Of a stretch of 64,000 bases of DNA, positions 23,198 to 32,677 are shown piece by piece. The DNA lies in assembly GCA_025454405.1 (NCBI GenBank), contig JALOON010000040.1:1-64000 (forward strand), read 5' to 3'. The DNA comes from Oscillatoriaceae cyanobacterium Prado104 (GTDB taxonomy: Bacteria > Cyanobacteriota > Cyanobacteriia > Cyanobacteriales > Microcoleaceae). The notes under the pieces were generated by a model. It worked only from the letters and a program-made list of their open reading frames with translations, was not told the origin of the DNA and made no database searches. How positions within the stretch are numbered: position 1 is the first letter of the stretch; each line of letters starts with the position of its first letter. A program made the position numbers and the translations under genes.

Positions 23198-24763
23198 CTA
23201 ATGACTCCGATCGAACAAATAGATATCATCTCGATGATATTTCAATTGAAATTCAGGAGTATTTTTTAGCTTAACAATCAGGTTGCTAACAAACTCTCGA
23301 TCGCTCATCCACCCAGGATAGCGTTGGTTCAACAATACATACTCAAATTTCGCAAGATTTGCAGGCGGATTTTGAGCTTGAGTTAATCTTAATACAGGGC
23401 GGTGCGCTAGGTGAGGAGCAATGCTAGCAGTTGTCAAAACGCTGCCTTTTGTGTTGACAAGGGCGATCGCTTCCCGAGTAGCTTGCCAAGTGCTTATTTC
23501 ATCTAAATAAATGCTCCAAAAATAACCGTACTTTGCCAAAATCAAGAACATTAACAGCGACCACAAAATCAGCAATTTTGGCAAATTAGCAAATAACAAT
23601 TTTCCCCAATTCCACAGGCGGCGCACCCACAGGCGGCGCATCCAAATATGTCGCGCGGATTTCCAAGAAATGCGTTTCGATACTCGCTGCCAAATTTGCG
23701 GCACCCAACGGCGGCGATTCCACAGAAAATTTCCGGCACTTTGCCAAAAACTTTTGCTGTTTTTCTGGCGATCGACCAAAGTAGCAATTACGGCAATTAA
23801 CAAGAAAGGAAACACAGGCACGGAATACTGGTGAATCAAATCTCGCTGGGCATCAATATCAGACAGCACATTCATTAATAGCATCGGCGCAGCACCAACT
23901 AACGGCGACAAGCAGCGCGGGGAAACCCACCAAATTACAGGCAAAAATAACAGAATTAAATATCCAAAAGTATCTGCTGAAAAAATCTTGCCTGCTACTA
24001 TATGCGGTTTCAATACTAAATTAACAACTATTTCCAAAACCGAATTTCCCAAATATTCATAGCGCCCGATTCCCGCGTGTTGCCTCCCTTCGTTAAAATA
24101 GGGTACAACAACTTGAGTAGCTATTAAAAACCAAGCCGCGCCTAAAAATATAGCGATGCACCCGCAGCGGCGATTTTTTTCAAAGAAAAACAGCCAGATA
24201 CCCATCGCTACGACAGTTAAAGAAAGTACGGCTTTGCAGCTCAAAATTAAGGCAACAGCAGCGCAAAACCACAGGATTTTCTGCAACCGGGCTGCGAGAA
24301 TTGCTGCGAGAATTGCGGGCATTGCTATCACTTCGGAATGAAAGTCAAAAAGATTGACATTAAATACTGCGGGATACAGCAAATAAACTGCTGCAACAGC
24401 CATTGCTTTTGCTTCGTTCAATCCTGCTTGACGCGCTAAACTCCAACTCGGCCAAGCACCTATAGCTAGAGAAACAGCTTGCACTAAAAACAGCCAGTGT
24501 ACGTCGGGATATATTTTGTAAAGTAATGCTAGGGGATAGAAAATAAATGCAGCGTGATCGCCTAAAATATTAATTGACATTAATGAGGAAAAAGGCGTTT
24601 GATTTTGTGATATTAAATAAATTGCTTGGTCAAAAATTGCTAAGTCAAATGCAGTTGACTGAAACAAAGCGTGTCGCGTACTGCTAGCGATAAAAAATAT
24701 TAAGGATGCAAGGGCGATCGACCAACTTAGAGGATGATTTTTTAGTTGTTTAAAATCGTTCAT
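23198..24763 (-). CDS. DUF2079 polytopic membrane protein
   Basis: A 521-aa integral membrane protein from ATG 24763; the frame is open 41 codons further to a TTG but without typical sequence. It begins with a membrane span (SWSIALASLIFFIASSTRHA) and the DUF2079 signature ALFQSTAFDLAIFDQAIYLI, with further spans throughout and FDFHSEVIAMPAILAAILAA. The basic segment WRRRWVPQIWQRVSKRISWK and a short tandem duplication (RRLW.VRRLW) at about 23612-23643 are local peculiarities. DUF2079 resembles glycosyltransferase-like GT-C proteins; function unproven. It is divergent from pstS, sharing a 254-bp promoter region. Confidence 0.8.
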   Translation of the reverse strand: MNDFKQLKNHPLSWSIALASLIFFIASSTRHALFQSTAFDLAIFDQAIYLISQNQTPFSSLMSINILGDHAAFIFYPLALLYKIYPDVHWLFLVQAVSLAIGAWPSWSLARQAGLNEAKAMAVAAVYLLYPAVFNVNLFDFHSEVIAMPAILAAILAARLQKILWFCAAVALILSCKAVLSLTVVAMGIWLFFFEKNRRCGCIAIFLGAAWFLIATQVVVPYFNEGRQHAGIGRYEYLGNSVLEIVVNLVLKPHIVAGKIFSADTFGYLILLFLPVIWWVSPRCLSPLVGAAPMLLMNVLSDIDAQRDLIHQYSVPVFPFLLIAVIATLVDRQKNSKSFWQSAGNFLWNRRRWVPQIWQRVSKRISWKSARHIWMRRLWVRRLWNWGKLLFANLPKLLILWSLLMFLILAKYGYFWSIYLDEISTWQATREAIALVNTKGSVLTTASIAPHLAHRPVLRLTQAQNPPANLAKFEYVLLNQRYPGWMSDREFVSNLIVKLKNTPEFQLKYHRDDIYLFDRSH

Positions 24764-24915
24764 AGTCTTGCCGGGGCGAGTTGATAGGAAGATATTAGGA
24801 GCGGCTGCCGATTCACCAACAGCCTGGGCAAGATTCCTATTTTTAATTGCCAAATTAATTTTATGACTATCAAAATATTTTTGCAATACTCCACAATCTG
24901 ATTCTTTGGGAAAAA

Positions 24916-24945
24916 TTTAAACTTATCATAACCTAAATTAATCAA
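24916..24945 (+). promoter_or_regulatory. Possible Pho box upstream of pstS
   Basis: TTTAAACT and CATAACCT lie 11 bp apart (24916-24923 and 24927-24934). They match 6 and 7 of 8 positions of the cyanobacterial PhoB/SphR box CTTAACCT with the usual 3-bp spacer. A third copy is weak. Phosphate starvation control of pstS is expected; the site is inferred. Confidence 0.35.
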
Positions 24946-25017
24946 AATTTAAATATTGGCTGCTATCCTACAACAAGATTCGCTACTCACCATAGTTAAC
25001 GCACAGGAATAAATTAT

Positions 25018-26043
25018 ATGGCGCTCAACTTGATGAAATTTAAGCTTAATGGCTTGACAATAGCGGGTGCATCAGCATTTGTAGCAGCGGCGATCGGTCT
25101 GGCTGTTCCAGCGATTCAGGCTCAAGGACAAAGAGTAGTCAAAATCGACGGTTCCAGCACCGTTTACCCGATTACCGAAGCAGTCGCCGAAGAGTTTCAG
25201 AAAGCCAACAGAGGCATACAAGTTACCGTGGGTGTCTCCGGTACAGGTGGTGGCTTCAAAAAATTCTGCCGCGGCGAAACTGACATTTCCAACGCTTCCC
25301 GACCGATTTTGAAAGCGGAAATGCAGGCCTGCGCTCAAGCTGGTGTTAGATACATAGAACTGCCAGTTGCTTACGACGCTTTGACAGTGGTAGTCAACAA
25401 CCAAAATACCTGGGCGCAAAACTTGACAGTTGCCGAACTCAAGAAAATGTGGGAACCCGGAGCTCAGGGCAAAATCAATAACTGGAACCAAATTCGGGCA
25501 GGATTTCCTAACGCACCTTTAAAGCTTTTTGGTGCTGGTACGGCTTCTGGAACTTTTGACTATTTTACTGAAGCGATCGTCGGCAAATCCAAATCCAGTC
25601 GGGGCGACTTTACAGCTAGCGAAGATGACAACGTGTTAGTCAACGGTGTTTCTCGCGACAAAAATGCCATAGGTTACTTCGGCTACGCTTATTACGAAGC
25701 CAATAAGGGCAAAATCAGAGCAGTGGCAATCAATGGTGGTAAAGGTCCTGTATTACCTTCTGCACAGACAGTACAAAATGGCACTTATCAACCGCTATCG
25801 CGTCCTCTGTTCATTTACGTTAGTGTCAAGTCGGCAGATAAGCCGGAAGTGAAGCAGTTTGTCGAATACTACATCAAAAATGGTGCTAAATTAGCCCGCG
25901 ATGTCAAGTACGTAGCTCTGCCTCCACAGGCTTATACAACTACTATGGGTCATTTTACGAAGCGTCGTGTAGGCACTATTTTCGGTGGCGAAGAAGCTGT
26001 TGGTTTGACAATTGAGGAACTGTTGAAGCGCGAAGCCCGATAG
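25018..26043 (+). CDS. pstS: Periplasmic phosphate-binding protein PstS
   Basis: A 341-aa protein starting [20 protein letters not shown], with a hydrophobic signal peptide and probable cleavage after AIQA (about residue 35). The mature part has the PstS phosphate-binding loops: [39 protein letters not shown] (ASRP follows) and the second-lobe [18 protein letters not shown]. It binds phosphate and delivers it to the PstC-PstA permease encoded next. Length is typical. It is the first gene of pstS-pstC-pstA-pstB. Confidence 0.95.
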   Translation: MALNLMKFKLNGLTIAGASAFVAAAIGLAVPAIQAQGQRVVKIDGSSTVYPITEAVAEEFQKANRGIQVTVGVSGTGGGFKKFCRGETDISNASRPILKAEMQACAQAGVRYIELPVAYDALTVVVNNQNTWAQNLTVAELKKMWEPGAQGKINNWNQIRAGFPNAPLKLFGAGTASGTFDYFTEAIVGKSKSSRGDFTASEDDNVLVNGVSRDKNAIGYFGYAYYEANKGKIRAVAINGGKGPVLPSAQTVQNGTYQPLSRPLFIYVSVKSADKPEVKQFVEYYIKNGAKLARDVKYVALPPQAYTTTMGHFTKRRVGTIFGGEEAVGLTIEELLKREAR

Positions 26044-26216
26044 TGAGTTTGTCAGTATTTATTTAGTCAGCAGTCATTAGTTACGGGCGTAAATCCCGAT
26101 CGTGGCTCTGCATTTACTTACAAAAATTCTAATTCTATTGATATTTTGGAGGGTCAACTTGCAAGTCACGACTAATGACTGATGACTAATGACTAATAAC
26201 TAATTGTTAATAACTG

Positions 26217-27146
26217 ATGGCTCAAAAATCACTGAAATTATCCAAACAAGCTGCGTTTTCCCCAAAGCTCGTGAGAGATTTGCGTGAAGGCGCAATCGCT
26301 TTTTTGCTGTTCCTGGCAGCCTTTTCCTCAGTAATAACTACTTTCGCCATTCTTTACATCCTAGTTTCGGAGTCATTGGGTTTCTTCCAAAAAGTTTCTT
26401 TGGTGGAATTTCTCACGAGTACAGAATGGACTCCCCTATTTTCCGAGCCTCGCTACGGGATTTTGCCCCTAGTTTCGGGTACTTTGGTAATTGCGGGAGT
26501 GTCAATGATGGTGGCAATTCCTATGGGTACAATCATTGCGATTTATCTGAGCGAATTTGCTGACAGTCGGGTGCGCGAAGTGATGAAGCCCGCATTGGAA
26601 TTGCTGGCCGGAGTTCCCACGGTAATTTACGGCTATTTTGCTTTCTTATTTGTGACTCCGATGTTGCAAAAAGTGCTGCCGGATTTACCGGGCTTCAATA
26701 TGTTGAGTGCGGGATTGGTGGTAGGAATTATGATCGTACCTTTCATCAGTTCGATCGGGGAAGATGCGATGCGATCGGTGCCAGTATACTTGAGGGAAGG
26801 CGCTTACGCAATGGGAGCAACCAGATTTCAGACAGCAAAGTCGGTAGTTTTTCCGGCGGCGCTTTCGGGAATTTCTGCTTCTTATATTTTGGCAATTTCT
26901 CGTGCTGTGGGCATTACAATGGTCCCCGCGATCGCCTCTGGTTTGCAGCCGAGTTATACCTGGAATCCAATGGAACCCGGTGCTACAATTGCTGCTTATA
27001 TCGTGCAAGTGAGTCTCGGTGATTTGCCGCACGCTAGCCTTGAGTATCAAACAATTTTTGTGGCCGGCTTGACTCTAGTGTTGATGACTTTGGTCTTTAA
27101 CATTATCGGTCACTTTATGAGCAAGCGTTACAGGGAAATCTACTAA
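26217..27146 (+). CDS. pstC: Phosphate ABC transporter permease PstC
   Basis: A 309-aa inner-membrane permease with six predicted spans. It contains the PstC-type start region (EWTPLFSEPRYGILPLVSGT), the EAA-like loop (AYAMGATRFQTAKSVVFPAA, LSGISASYILAISRAVG) and a final span. It pairs with PstA to form the channel and docks PstB through the EAA loop. ATG 26217 has no Shine-Dalgarno; the 173-bp gap after pstS carries repeated TAATGACT words. A 128-bp inverted-repeat element separates it from pstA. Confidence 0.95.
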   Translation: MAQKSLKLSKQAAFSPKLVRDLREGAIAFLLFLAAFSSVITTFAILYILVSESLGFFQKVSLVEFLTSTEWTPLFSEPRYGILPLVSGTLVIAGVSMMVAIPMGTIIAIYLSEFADSRVREVMKPALELLAGVPTVIYGYFAFLFVTPMLQKVLPDLPGFNMLSAGLVVGIMIVPFISSIGEDAMRSVPVYLREGAYAMGATRFQTAKSVVFPAALSGISASYILAISRAVGITMVPAIASGLQPSYTWNPMEPGATIAAYIVQVSLGDLPHASLEYQTIFVAGLTLVLMTLVFNIIGHFMSKRYREIY

Positions 27147-27194
27147 TAATTTAGGTAAGGGTAATACCAATTTTTGGTGAGGCTGCATTGCATT

Positions 27195-27322
27195 CGATCC
27201 CCCCTAACCCCCCTTAATAAGGGGGGGACAAGATTCTTCTCAAAGTCCCCCTTCTTAAGGGGAGCCACTGCGATCTTGGGGTTCCCCCAAATGAAGCAAG
27301 TGGCGTGGATTTAGGGGGATCG
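27195..27322. mobile_element. MITE-like element between pstC and pstA
   Basis: The ends CGATCCCCCCTAA and TTAGGGGGATCG are inverted repeats (one G different). The interior has two more hairpins, CCCCCCTTAATAAGGGGGGG and TCCCCCTTCTTAAGGGGAG. It has no coding capacity. Such GGGGG-rich stem-loop elements are common cyanobacterial intergenic repeats. Folded in the pst mRNA it could change the expression ratio of the genes on either side. Confidence 0.75.
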
Positions 27323-27449
27323 ATATCTGTGAAACGACCCATTAAATTGGTATAAAAAGAAAGTTTTGAGGCTTGAGTTAACCAAACACAAAAATCAGAA
27401 CTCCTAACTAATTACCAATCGGCAACTACCAACTACTAACTCCCAAAAC

Positions 27450-28373
27450 ATGGCAGTAGAAAATATACGAGAAATCCGCAAAATAATTGCCAAAGCTAAG
27501 CTGTGGGACAATATTTTCGCTGCGATCGGCTTATTGTTGATGCTAGTAGGCGCGATCGTTCTGCTAGCATTAATCGTCGATTTGGCGATCGATGGCGTAC
27601 CCCGTCTTTCATGGCAATTCTTGACCTCATTCCCCTCCCGCCGCCCTGATGACGCAGGCATACTTTCTGCTTGGGTAGGCTCGATCGCGGTTATGTTAGT
27701 AACAGCTTTTGCCGCGATTCCCTTGGGTATTGCATCAGGTATTTACTTAGAAGAGTATGCCCGGAAAAACTGGTTTGCTGATTTTATTGAAATTAATGTC
27801 ACTAACTTGGCCGGAGTTCCTTCAATCGTCTACGGACTTTTAGCTTTAGGTTTTTTTGTTTATCAATTAAACTTAGGCCAGAGCGTTCTCACCGCAGGTT
27901 TAACTTTAGCACTGCTGATTTTGCCTGTAGTAATTGTAACCACTCGCGAAGCAATTCGGGCGATTCCTAACAGTATTAGAGAAGCTTCCTACGCCACAGG
28001 CGCTACTAAATGGCAGACGATTTGGGATCACGTTTTGCCCTATTCCGCCGGCAGTATTATGACAGGAGTCATCGTGGGATTGTCAAGGGCGATCGGAGAA
28101 ACAGCACCTTTAATTACAATTGGAGCTCTCACTTTTATTGCCTTTTTGCCAGAATCTCCCCTGCAATCAGAAGTTCCTTACATTTCCTTCAAATGGCTGC
28201 TGTCACCCTTCACAGTCATGCCCCTGCAAATGTTTAACTGGGTATCCCGCCCGCAACCGGAATTTCAAAATAACGCAGCAGCAGCAGGCTTGATTATACT
28301 CGTCATGACCTTGGCAATGAATGGCTTGGCAATTTATCTCCGCTATATTTTCCGCAGAAACATCAAATGGTAA
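27450..28373 (+). CDS. pstA: Phosphate ABC transporter permease PstA
   Basis: A 307-aa permease with six spans. PstA features include the first-span region followed by [20 protein letters not shown], the segment [20 protein letters not shown], and the EAA loop region [20 protein letters not shown] plus [20 protein letters not shown]. It forms the heterodimeric channel with PstC. Its last codons overlap the start of pstB by 7 bp, so the two are translationally coupled. Confidence 0.95.
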   Translation: MAVENIREIRKIIAKAKLWDNIFAAIGLLLMLVGAIVLLALIVDLAIDGVPRLSWQFLTSFPSRRPDDAGILSAWVGSIAVMLVTAFAAIPLGIASGIYLEEYARKNWFADFIEINVTNLAGVPSIVYGLLALGFFVYQLNLGQSVLTAGLTLALLILPVVIVTTREAIRAIPNSIREASYATGATKWQTIWDHVLPYSAGSIMTGVIVGLSRAIGETAPLITIGALTFIAFLPESPLQSEVPYISFKWLLSPFTVMPLQMFNWVSRPQPEFQNNAAAAGLIILVMTLAMNGLAIYLRYIFRRNIKW

Positions 28374-29089
28374 AAAAAATCCGAACCCAATCCTCTACTT
28401 CAACTGTTAATAAGGTAAAAGCTGAAGTCAGAAACCTGAACTTTTTCTACGGTTCAGTTCACGCGCTAAAAAACATCAACCTCGCCGTTGACAACAAAAA
28501 AGTTACAGCGCTAATCGGCCCTTCTGGCTGCGGTAAAACTACGTTGCTGCGCTGTTTTAATCGGATGCACGATTTATATCCCGGCAATCGCTATGAAGGG
28601 GAAATTTTACTGGATTCCGATGAGATTAATATTCTCAGCCGCAAGGTAGATCCGATCGAAGTTCGGATGCGGATTAGTATGGTATTTCAAAAGCCCAATC
28701 CTTTTCCCAAGTCAATCTATGAAAATGTTTTGTGGAATGAAGTAAAAGACAGATTAAATGATTTGGCGTTTAATCTTTCCGGCGGTCAACAGCAGCGTTT
28801 GTGCATTGCTAGGGCTTTAGCGACGGAACCTGAAATTATTTTATTTGATGAGCCAACTTCTGCTTTAGATCCGATCGCAACTTCCAGTATAGAAGATTTA
28901 ATTGCTGAGTTGAAAGAACAAGTGACAATTCTGATTGTTACTCACAACATGCAGCAAGCGGCGCGGGTTTCTGACTATACAGCTTTCATGTACTTAGGCG
29001 AACTGGTCGAGTTTGACAAGACTCAGACCATTTTTAACAGTCCTGCCAAGCAGCAAACGCGAGAATATGTAGAGGGTCGATTCGGGTAA
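28367..29089 (+). CDS. pstB: Phosphate ABC transporter ATPase PstB with internal deletion
   Basis: A 240-aa ABC ATPase with Walker [11 protein letters not shown]-loop [17 protein letters not shown], signature [10 protein letters not shown], Walker [14 protein letters not shown] and the switch His in TVTHN-like IVTHNMQ. Compared with the second PstB here (29215-30030), the segment between SIYEN and LW[N/D]EVKDRL is missing: about 25 residues of the helical subdomain (in the intact copy it begins [20 protein letters not shown]). PstB is normally about 255-270 aa. All catalytic motifs remain and the frame is kept, but coupling to PstC/PstA is likely affected. It overlaps pstA. Confidence 0.9.
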   Translation: MVKKIRTQSSTSTVNKVKAEVRNLNFFYGSVHALKNINLAVDNKKVTALIGPSGCGKTTLLRCFNRMHDLYPGNRYEGEILLDSDEINILSRKVDPIEVRMRISMVFQKPNPFPKSIYENVLWNEVKDRLNDLAFNLSGGQQQRLCIARALATEPEIILFDEPTSALDPIATSSIEDLIAELKEQVTILIVTHNMQQAARVSDYTAFMYLGELVEFDKTQTIFNSPAKQQTREYVEGRFG

Positions 29090-29096
29090 TTAGGGA

Positions 29097-29168
29097 AGTT
29101 ATGAGTTTTGAATTTTGAGTTTTGAGTTAAAGATGGTTCTTAATTCAAAACTCAAAACTTAAAACTCC
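29097..29168. repeat. CAAAACT-type heptamer repeats between convergent pst sets
   Basis: TGAGTTTTGAATTTTGAGTT faces AACTCAAAACTTAAAACTCC, giving an imperfect inverted repeat between the two convergent pstB genes, followed by GATCGAC tandem triplets. It may serve as a bidirectional terminator. Confidence 0.55.
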
Positions 29169-29214
29169 TTACCAACGATCGACGATCGACGATCGACTCT
29201 CAACTCTCAACTGT

Positions 29215-30030
29215 TTAATTAGTTATACTATCTATGCGACTGTAAGTACCCACATATTCTGAAGTAGTTTTCTGTTTGGGATTCAGGAAAATAGAAGGAG
29301 CTGAAGCATATTCTACAAGCTCGCCAACTCGACTTCCTTTTTCAATCTTGATGTTGAAAAAAGCAACAAGGTCTGAAACTCTTGAAGCCTGCTGCAAGTT
29401 ATGAGTGACAATCACAATTGTGTAATGCTTCTTCAGTTTTTGGATCAATTCTTCGATGCGTAAAGTCGAAACAGGATCGAGGGCAGAACAGGGTTCATCC
29501 ATCAAAATTACCTCGGGTTGCAGTGCCAAAGCTCTCGCAATGCAAAGCCGTTGCTGCTGGCCTCCCGATAAAGTCATCGCATTTTTATTGAGCCGGTCTT
29601 TTACTTCGTCCCACAGTGTTGTTTGACGGAGAGCATCTTCGACAAGCTCGTCAATATTTCCGCGATAGCCGTTGACGCGAAGTCCCAAAGCGATGTTCTC
29701 GTAAATAGATTTGGGGAAGGGATTGGGTTTTTGAAAGACCATACCGATGCGCCGGCGAACTTCGATTAAATTGAACTCTTGAATATCTCGATCGTAAAAA
29801 GTTATTTTTCCGGTTATTTTAGCGTTTTTCACTAAATCGTTAATTCGGTTAAAGCAACGCAGTAAAGTAGTTTTACCGCAACCAGAAGGACCGATAAATC
29901 CTGTAACTTGATTTTTGTAAATTTCCATATTAATTCCTTGTATAGCTGCAATGCTATTGTAGGATACCGAGAGTTGCTGGACTCGCAAAATAGCTTCTAG
30001 GGTTGTTGGTATTTCAAAATCTGTTTGCAT
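29215..30030 (-). CDS. pstB: Second phosphate ABC transporter ATPase PstB
   Basis: A 271-aa full-length PstB. ATG 30030 ([20 protein letters not shown]) is preferred over the longer frame, whose extra 27 codons translate a TTGAGAGTTGACA repeat. Motifs: [80 protein letters not shown]. It is downstream of the fused PstC-PstA gene on the same strand with a 216-bp gap that contains a 14-bp tandem repeat. It may serve both permease sets, since the other PstB has lost part of its helical domain. Confidence 0.95.
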   Translation of the reverse strand: MQTDFEIPTTLEAILRVQQLSVSYNSIAAIQGINMEIYKNQVTGFIGPSGCGKTTLLRCFNRINDLVKNAKITGKITFYDRDIQEFNLIEVRRRIGMVFQKPNPFPKSIYENIALGLRVNGYRGNIDELVEDALRQTTLWDEVKDRLNKNAMTLSGGQQQRLCIARALALQPEVILMDEPCSALDPVSTLRIEELIQKLKKHYTIVIVTHNLQQASRVSDLVAFFNIKIEKGSRVGELVEYASAPSIFLNPKQKTTSEYVGTYSRIDSITN

Positions 30031-30148
30031 AGGTATTGTAGTAGTTGAGAGTTGACAGTTGAGAATTGAGAGTTGACAATTATGCAGTAAAAGAGTCAAA
30101 ACTTTTGTCAAATTTCCCTGTGAGGTCTTGTTCGTTAGGTTATTTGTT

Positions 30149-30212
30149 TCCTAATCTTAGTGTCCTAACCTTAGTGTCCTAATCTTAGTGTCCTAATCTT
30201 AGTGTCCTAATC
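30149..30212. repeat. 14-bp tandem repeat, four and a half copies
   Basis: The unit TCCTAATCTTAGTG repeats at 30149, 30163 (one base different, TCCTAACC), 30177 and 30191, with a partial fifth copy at 30205. It lies between the fused permease gene and the downstream pstB. CTAACCTTA resembles a Pho box, but the 14-bp period differs from the 11-bp Pho spacing. Confidence 0.9.
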
Positions 30213-30246
30213 GATCTGGTGGCCGCTACAAGACTATATCGATGAC

Positions 30247-32172
30247 TTATTGCTTTTTATTGCCATAGCAATATCTTAAGATGATAGCAAAAATATTGAT
30301 GGCCAGCAAAATCCCGATTAGCAAGATAATTGCTGCTGCTGCATTTTGTTGAAAATCGGCTTCAGGCCGGGAAACCCAGTTAAAGATTTGAACTGGTAAA
30401 GCAGTAAAAGGACTCTGCAATCCTTCCAGAGATAAAGCAGGCGTAAAGACAATAAAAGTAGATGCACCTACAGCAATTAGCGGTGCAGTCTCGCCAATTG
30501 CGCGGGAAAGGGATAAAAAAATTCCGGTTAAAATACCGGGCATTGCAGATGGCAGAACTAGATGCCACAAAACCTGCCACCGAGTCATTCCCATAGCACT
30601 ACCGCCTTCGCGCAAGCTATCGGGAACTTGACGCAATGCTGAACGAGTCGCGATAATTAATGCTGGTAAAGCAATTATCGATAGGGTAAGACCGGCGGAG
30701 ATTATACTGTACTGTCCAGTCAAAAATCCCAATCCGTAAACGAAGATTCCCAAGCCTAGCAAGCCGTAAATAATAGAGGGGATTGCAGCTAAATTTGCCA
30801 GGTTAATTTCGAGGAATTGGCTCAACAGATTGTCGGGGAGGTATTCTTCGAGATAAATGGCGGCTCCTACTCCAATAGGTATTGCAAAAATTGCAGTTAA
30901 TCCCAGCAACCAAAATGTTCCTACTAAAGCTACATAAATGCCTGCTTCTTTGGGATCTCTGGAGGCAAATGCAGTGATGAATTGCCAGTTGAGATGGGAG
31001 AAACCATTTTGAAAGACATCTACTAATAATAGCCCTAAAATGGTTAGTGGAAATAAAGGCGGAATAATTGAGAAAATTTTGAACAGTCGATCGAGTAAAT
31101 GGCGTTTGGCGAAAGCAGGTTGAAAAATATGACGAGATTTCGGAGTTTTTTCAGGAGAATATCGATCGCTCTTTGACTTATAATTAATTGCTAAATTTTG
31201 TGTCTCTACCTCTGGGCTATAGATTGTAACTTCTAGCATTCGATCGCGGTGGCGTCGGACAAGCAAGTAACTGAGGGTATTGAGGATCGAGGTCATTAAA
31301 AATATTACTGTCCCCAAGGTAAAAATGGTGTGAAATTCTAATGAGTTAAAAGCTACATCGCCCAAACTTAGCTGAATGATAAAAGCAGTAATTGTAGATA
31401 CTGGTTCTAGGGGATTCAGGGTCAATGTGGGGATTTGTCCTGCGGCAATAGAGGCGATAAGGGTTTCTCCCAAAGATCGAGAAGCTGCTAAGGTAAAGGA
31501 AGCAATGATGCCAGGAAATGCTAGGGGTAAAATTATTTTAGTAATGATTTCCGGTTGAGTAAAACCTAAAGCATAAGCTGCCTCTCGTAATTTTTGGGGT
31601 ACGTTTTGAATGGCATCTTCACTCATAGAAGACACGATAGGCACAACCATCACGCCCGTTACTAAACCTGCACTTAAAGGGCTAAATCCTGCTAGATTGG
31701 GGATAAATTTTTGCAGCAACGGGGTGATACATAGCAGGGCAAAATAGCCATAAACTACGGTGGGAATTCCCGATAGAGTTTCTATAACTGGTTTGAGCAG
31801 GTAACGGATTTTTTGGGGAGCGTATTCGCTTAGGTAGATGGCAGTGAGCAAGCCAATTGGTACTGCAACTGTCATGGCGATCGCAGTTGTCAATAGCGTA
31901 CCGCTGGTAAGTACCATAATGCCAAAAGTTTTGTTGGGAAACAGCGGCGTCCACTGCGTATCTGTCAAAAATCTCCACAAAGGTACTTGTTGAAAGAAAA
32001 TCGCTGTTTCATAAATCAGCATAGCCATAATAGCTATGGTGATGAATGCTGGAATACACCCAATTATCACCAACACAGCCTGTAAAGTGTAATCTCCCCA
32101 GATGGCTGAGGTTAAATTGCGATGCCAAAGTTTAGATTTCGGCTGTTGTATAAGTGAGGTGGCGGTTTTCAT
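30247..32172 (-). CDS. Fused PstC-PstA phosphate permease
   Basis: A single 641-aa open frame encodes both permease subunits. Residues 1-310 are PstC-like (LTDTQWTPLFPNKTFGIMVL, SGIPTVVYGYFALLCITPLL, LREAAYALGFTQPEIITKII). A basic hydrophilic linker follows at about 311-365 (RRHRDRMLEVTIYSPEVETQ). Residues 366-641 are PstA-like ([59 protein letters not shown]). Both halves keep their EAA loops and six spans, so the fusion should be functional as a built-in heterodimer. The start is ATG 32172 with AAAGG upstream. No pstS lies upstream; it must share a binding protein encoded elsewhere, perhaps the pstS at 25 kb. Confidence 0.9.
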   Translation of the reverse strand: MKTATSLIQQPKSKLWHRNLTSAIWGDYTLQAVLVIIGCIPAFITIAIMAMLIYETAIFFQQVPLWRFLTDTQWTPLFPNKTFGIMVLTSGTLLTTAIAMTVAVPIGLLTAIYLSEYAPQKIRYLLKPVIETLSGIPTVVYGYFALLCITPLLQKFIPNLAGFSPLSAGLVTGVMVVPIVSSMSEDAIQNVPQKLREAAYALGFTQPEIITKIILPLAFPGIIASFTLAASRSLGETLIASIAAGQIPTLTLNPLEPVSTITAFIIQLSLGDVAFNSLEFHTIFTLGTVIFLMTSILNTLSYLLVRRHRDRMLEVTIYSPEVETQNLAINYKSKSDRYSPEKTPKSRHIFQPAFAKRHLLDRLFKIFSIIPPLFPLTILGLLLVDVFQNGFSHLNWQFITAFASRDPKEAGIYVALVGTFWLLGLTAIFAIPIGVGAAIYLEEYLPDNLLSQFLEINLANLAAIPSIIYGLLGLGIFVYGLGFLTGQYSIISAGLTLSIIALPALIIATRSALRQVPDSLREGGSAMGMTRWQVLWHLVLPSAMPGILTGIFLSLSRAIGETAPLIAVGASTFIVFTPALSLEGLQSPFTALPVQIFNWVSRPEADFQQNAAAAIILLIGILLAINIFAIILRYCYGNKKQ

Positions 32173-32677
32173 TTAAACCTTTAATCTTTAGTTATCGCAA
32201 GTAAAAAATATACTGATAATTTGAGAATAATTAGTTGTTAGTGCTAGATAATTAGTCTGCCTTCGACAATTAATTTTCAGTTAAATCTGTGGCGAATGCA
32301 GGCGCAAAAATCAACGCTTAACAATTAACAATTAATGATTATTAGTAGATGGTTATTTTTATAACTTAGCCCCAGACAAATTTATCACAATTGAACAAAA
32401 AAATGGTTAAATTTAGGTAAGCAATTCAATAACTTAGGGTTAAAGTAGCGGACAAGTTGAAAGAAAGGTCGATCGAATCGGGTCGATCTAAAATCTTGCA
32501 CCAATATTAGAAACCGGTTTTCTGGTAAAAATCCTGCAACAAAGCCACGATCGATCGAACCAAACCCGGTTTCTCTCTTGCTTATTGAGAATGGTGCAAG
32601 AGATCGGGTCGATCGAACTCCACCAGATCCCCATCTCACCCCATAATAGTGAATAACACTTAACAATTCTTAAAAAA
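32173..32677. other. Intergenic region between divergent permease and ubiD genes
   Basis: About 500 bp with promoters for both sides. It contains AGAAACCGGTTTTCT (32509-32523) and AAACCCGGTTTCT (32562-32574), an inverted pair of the AAACCGGGTTT family, and TTAACAATTAACAATTAATG near 32320. No clear Pho box was found upstream of the permease gene. No gene is seen. Confidence 0.5.
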
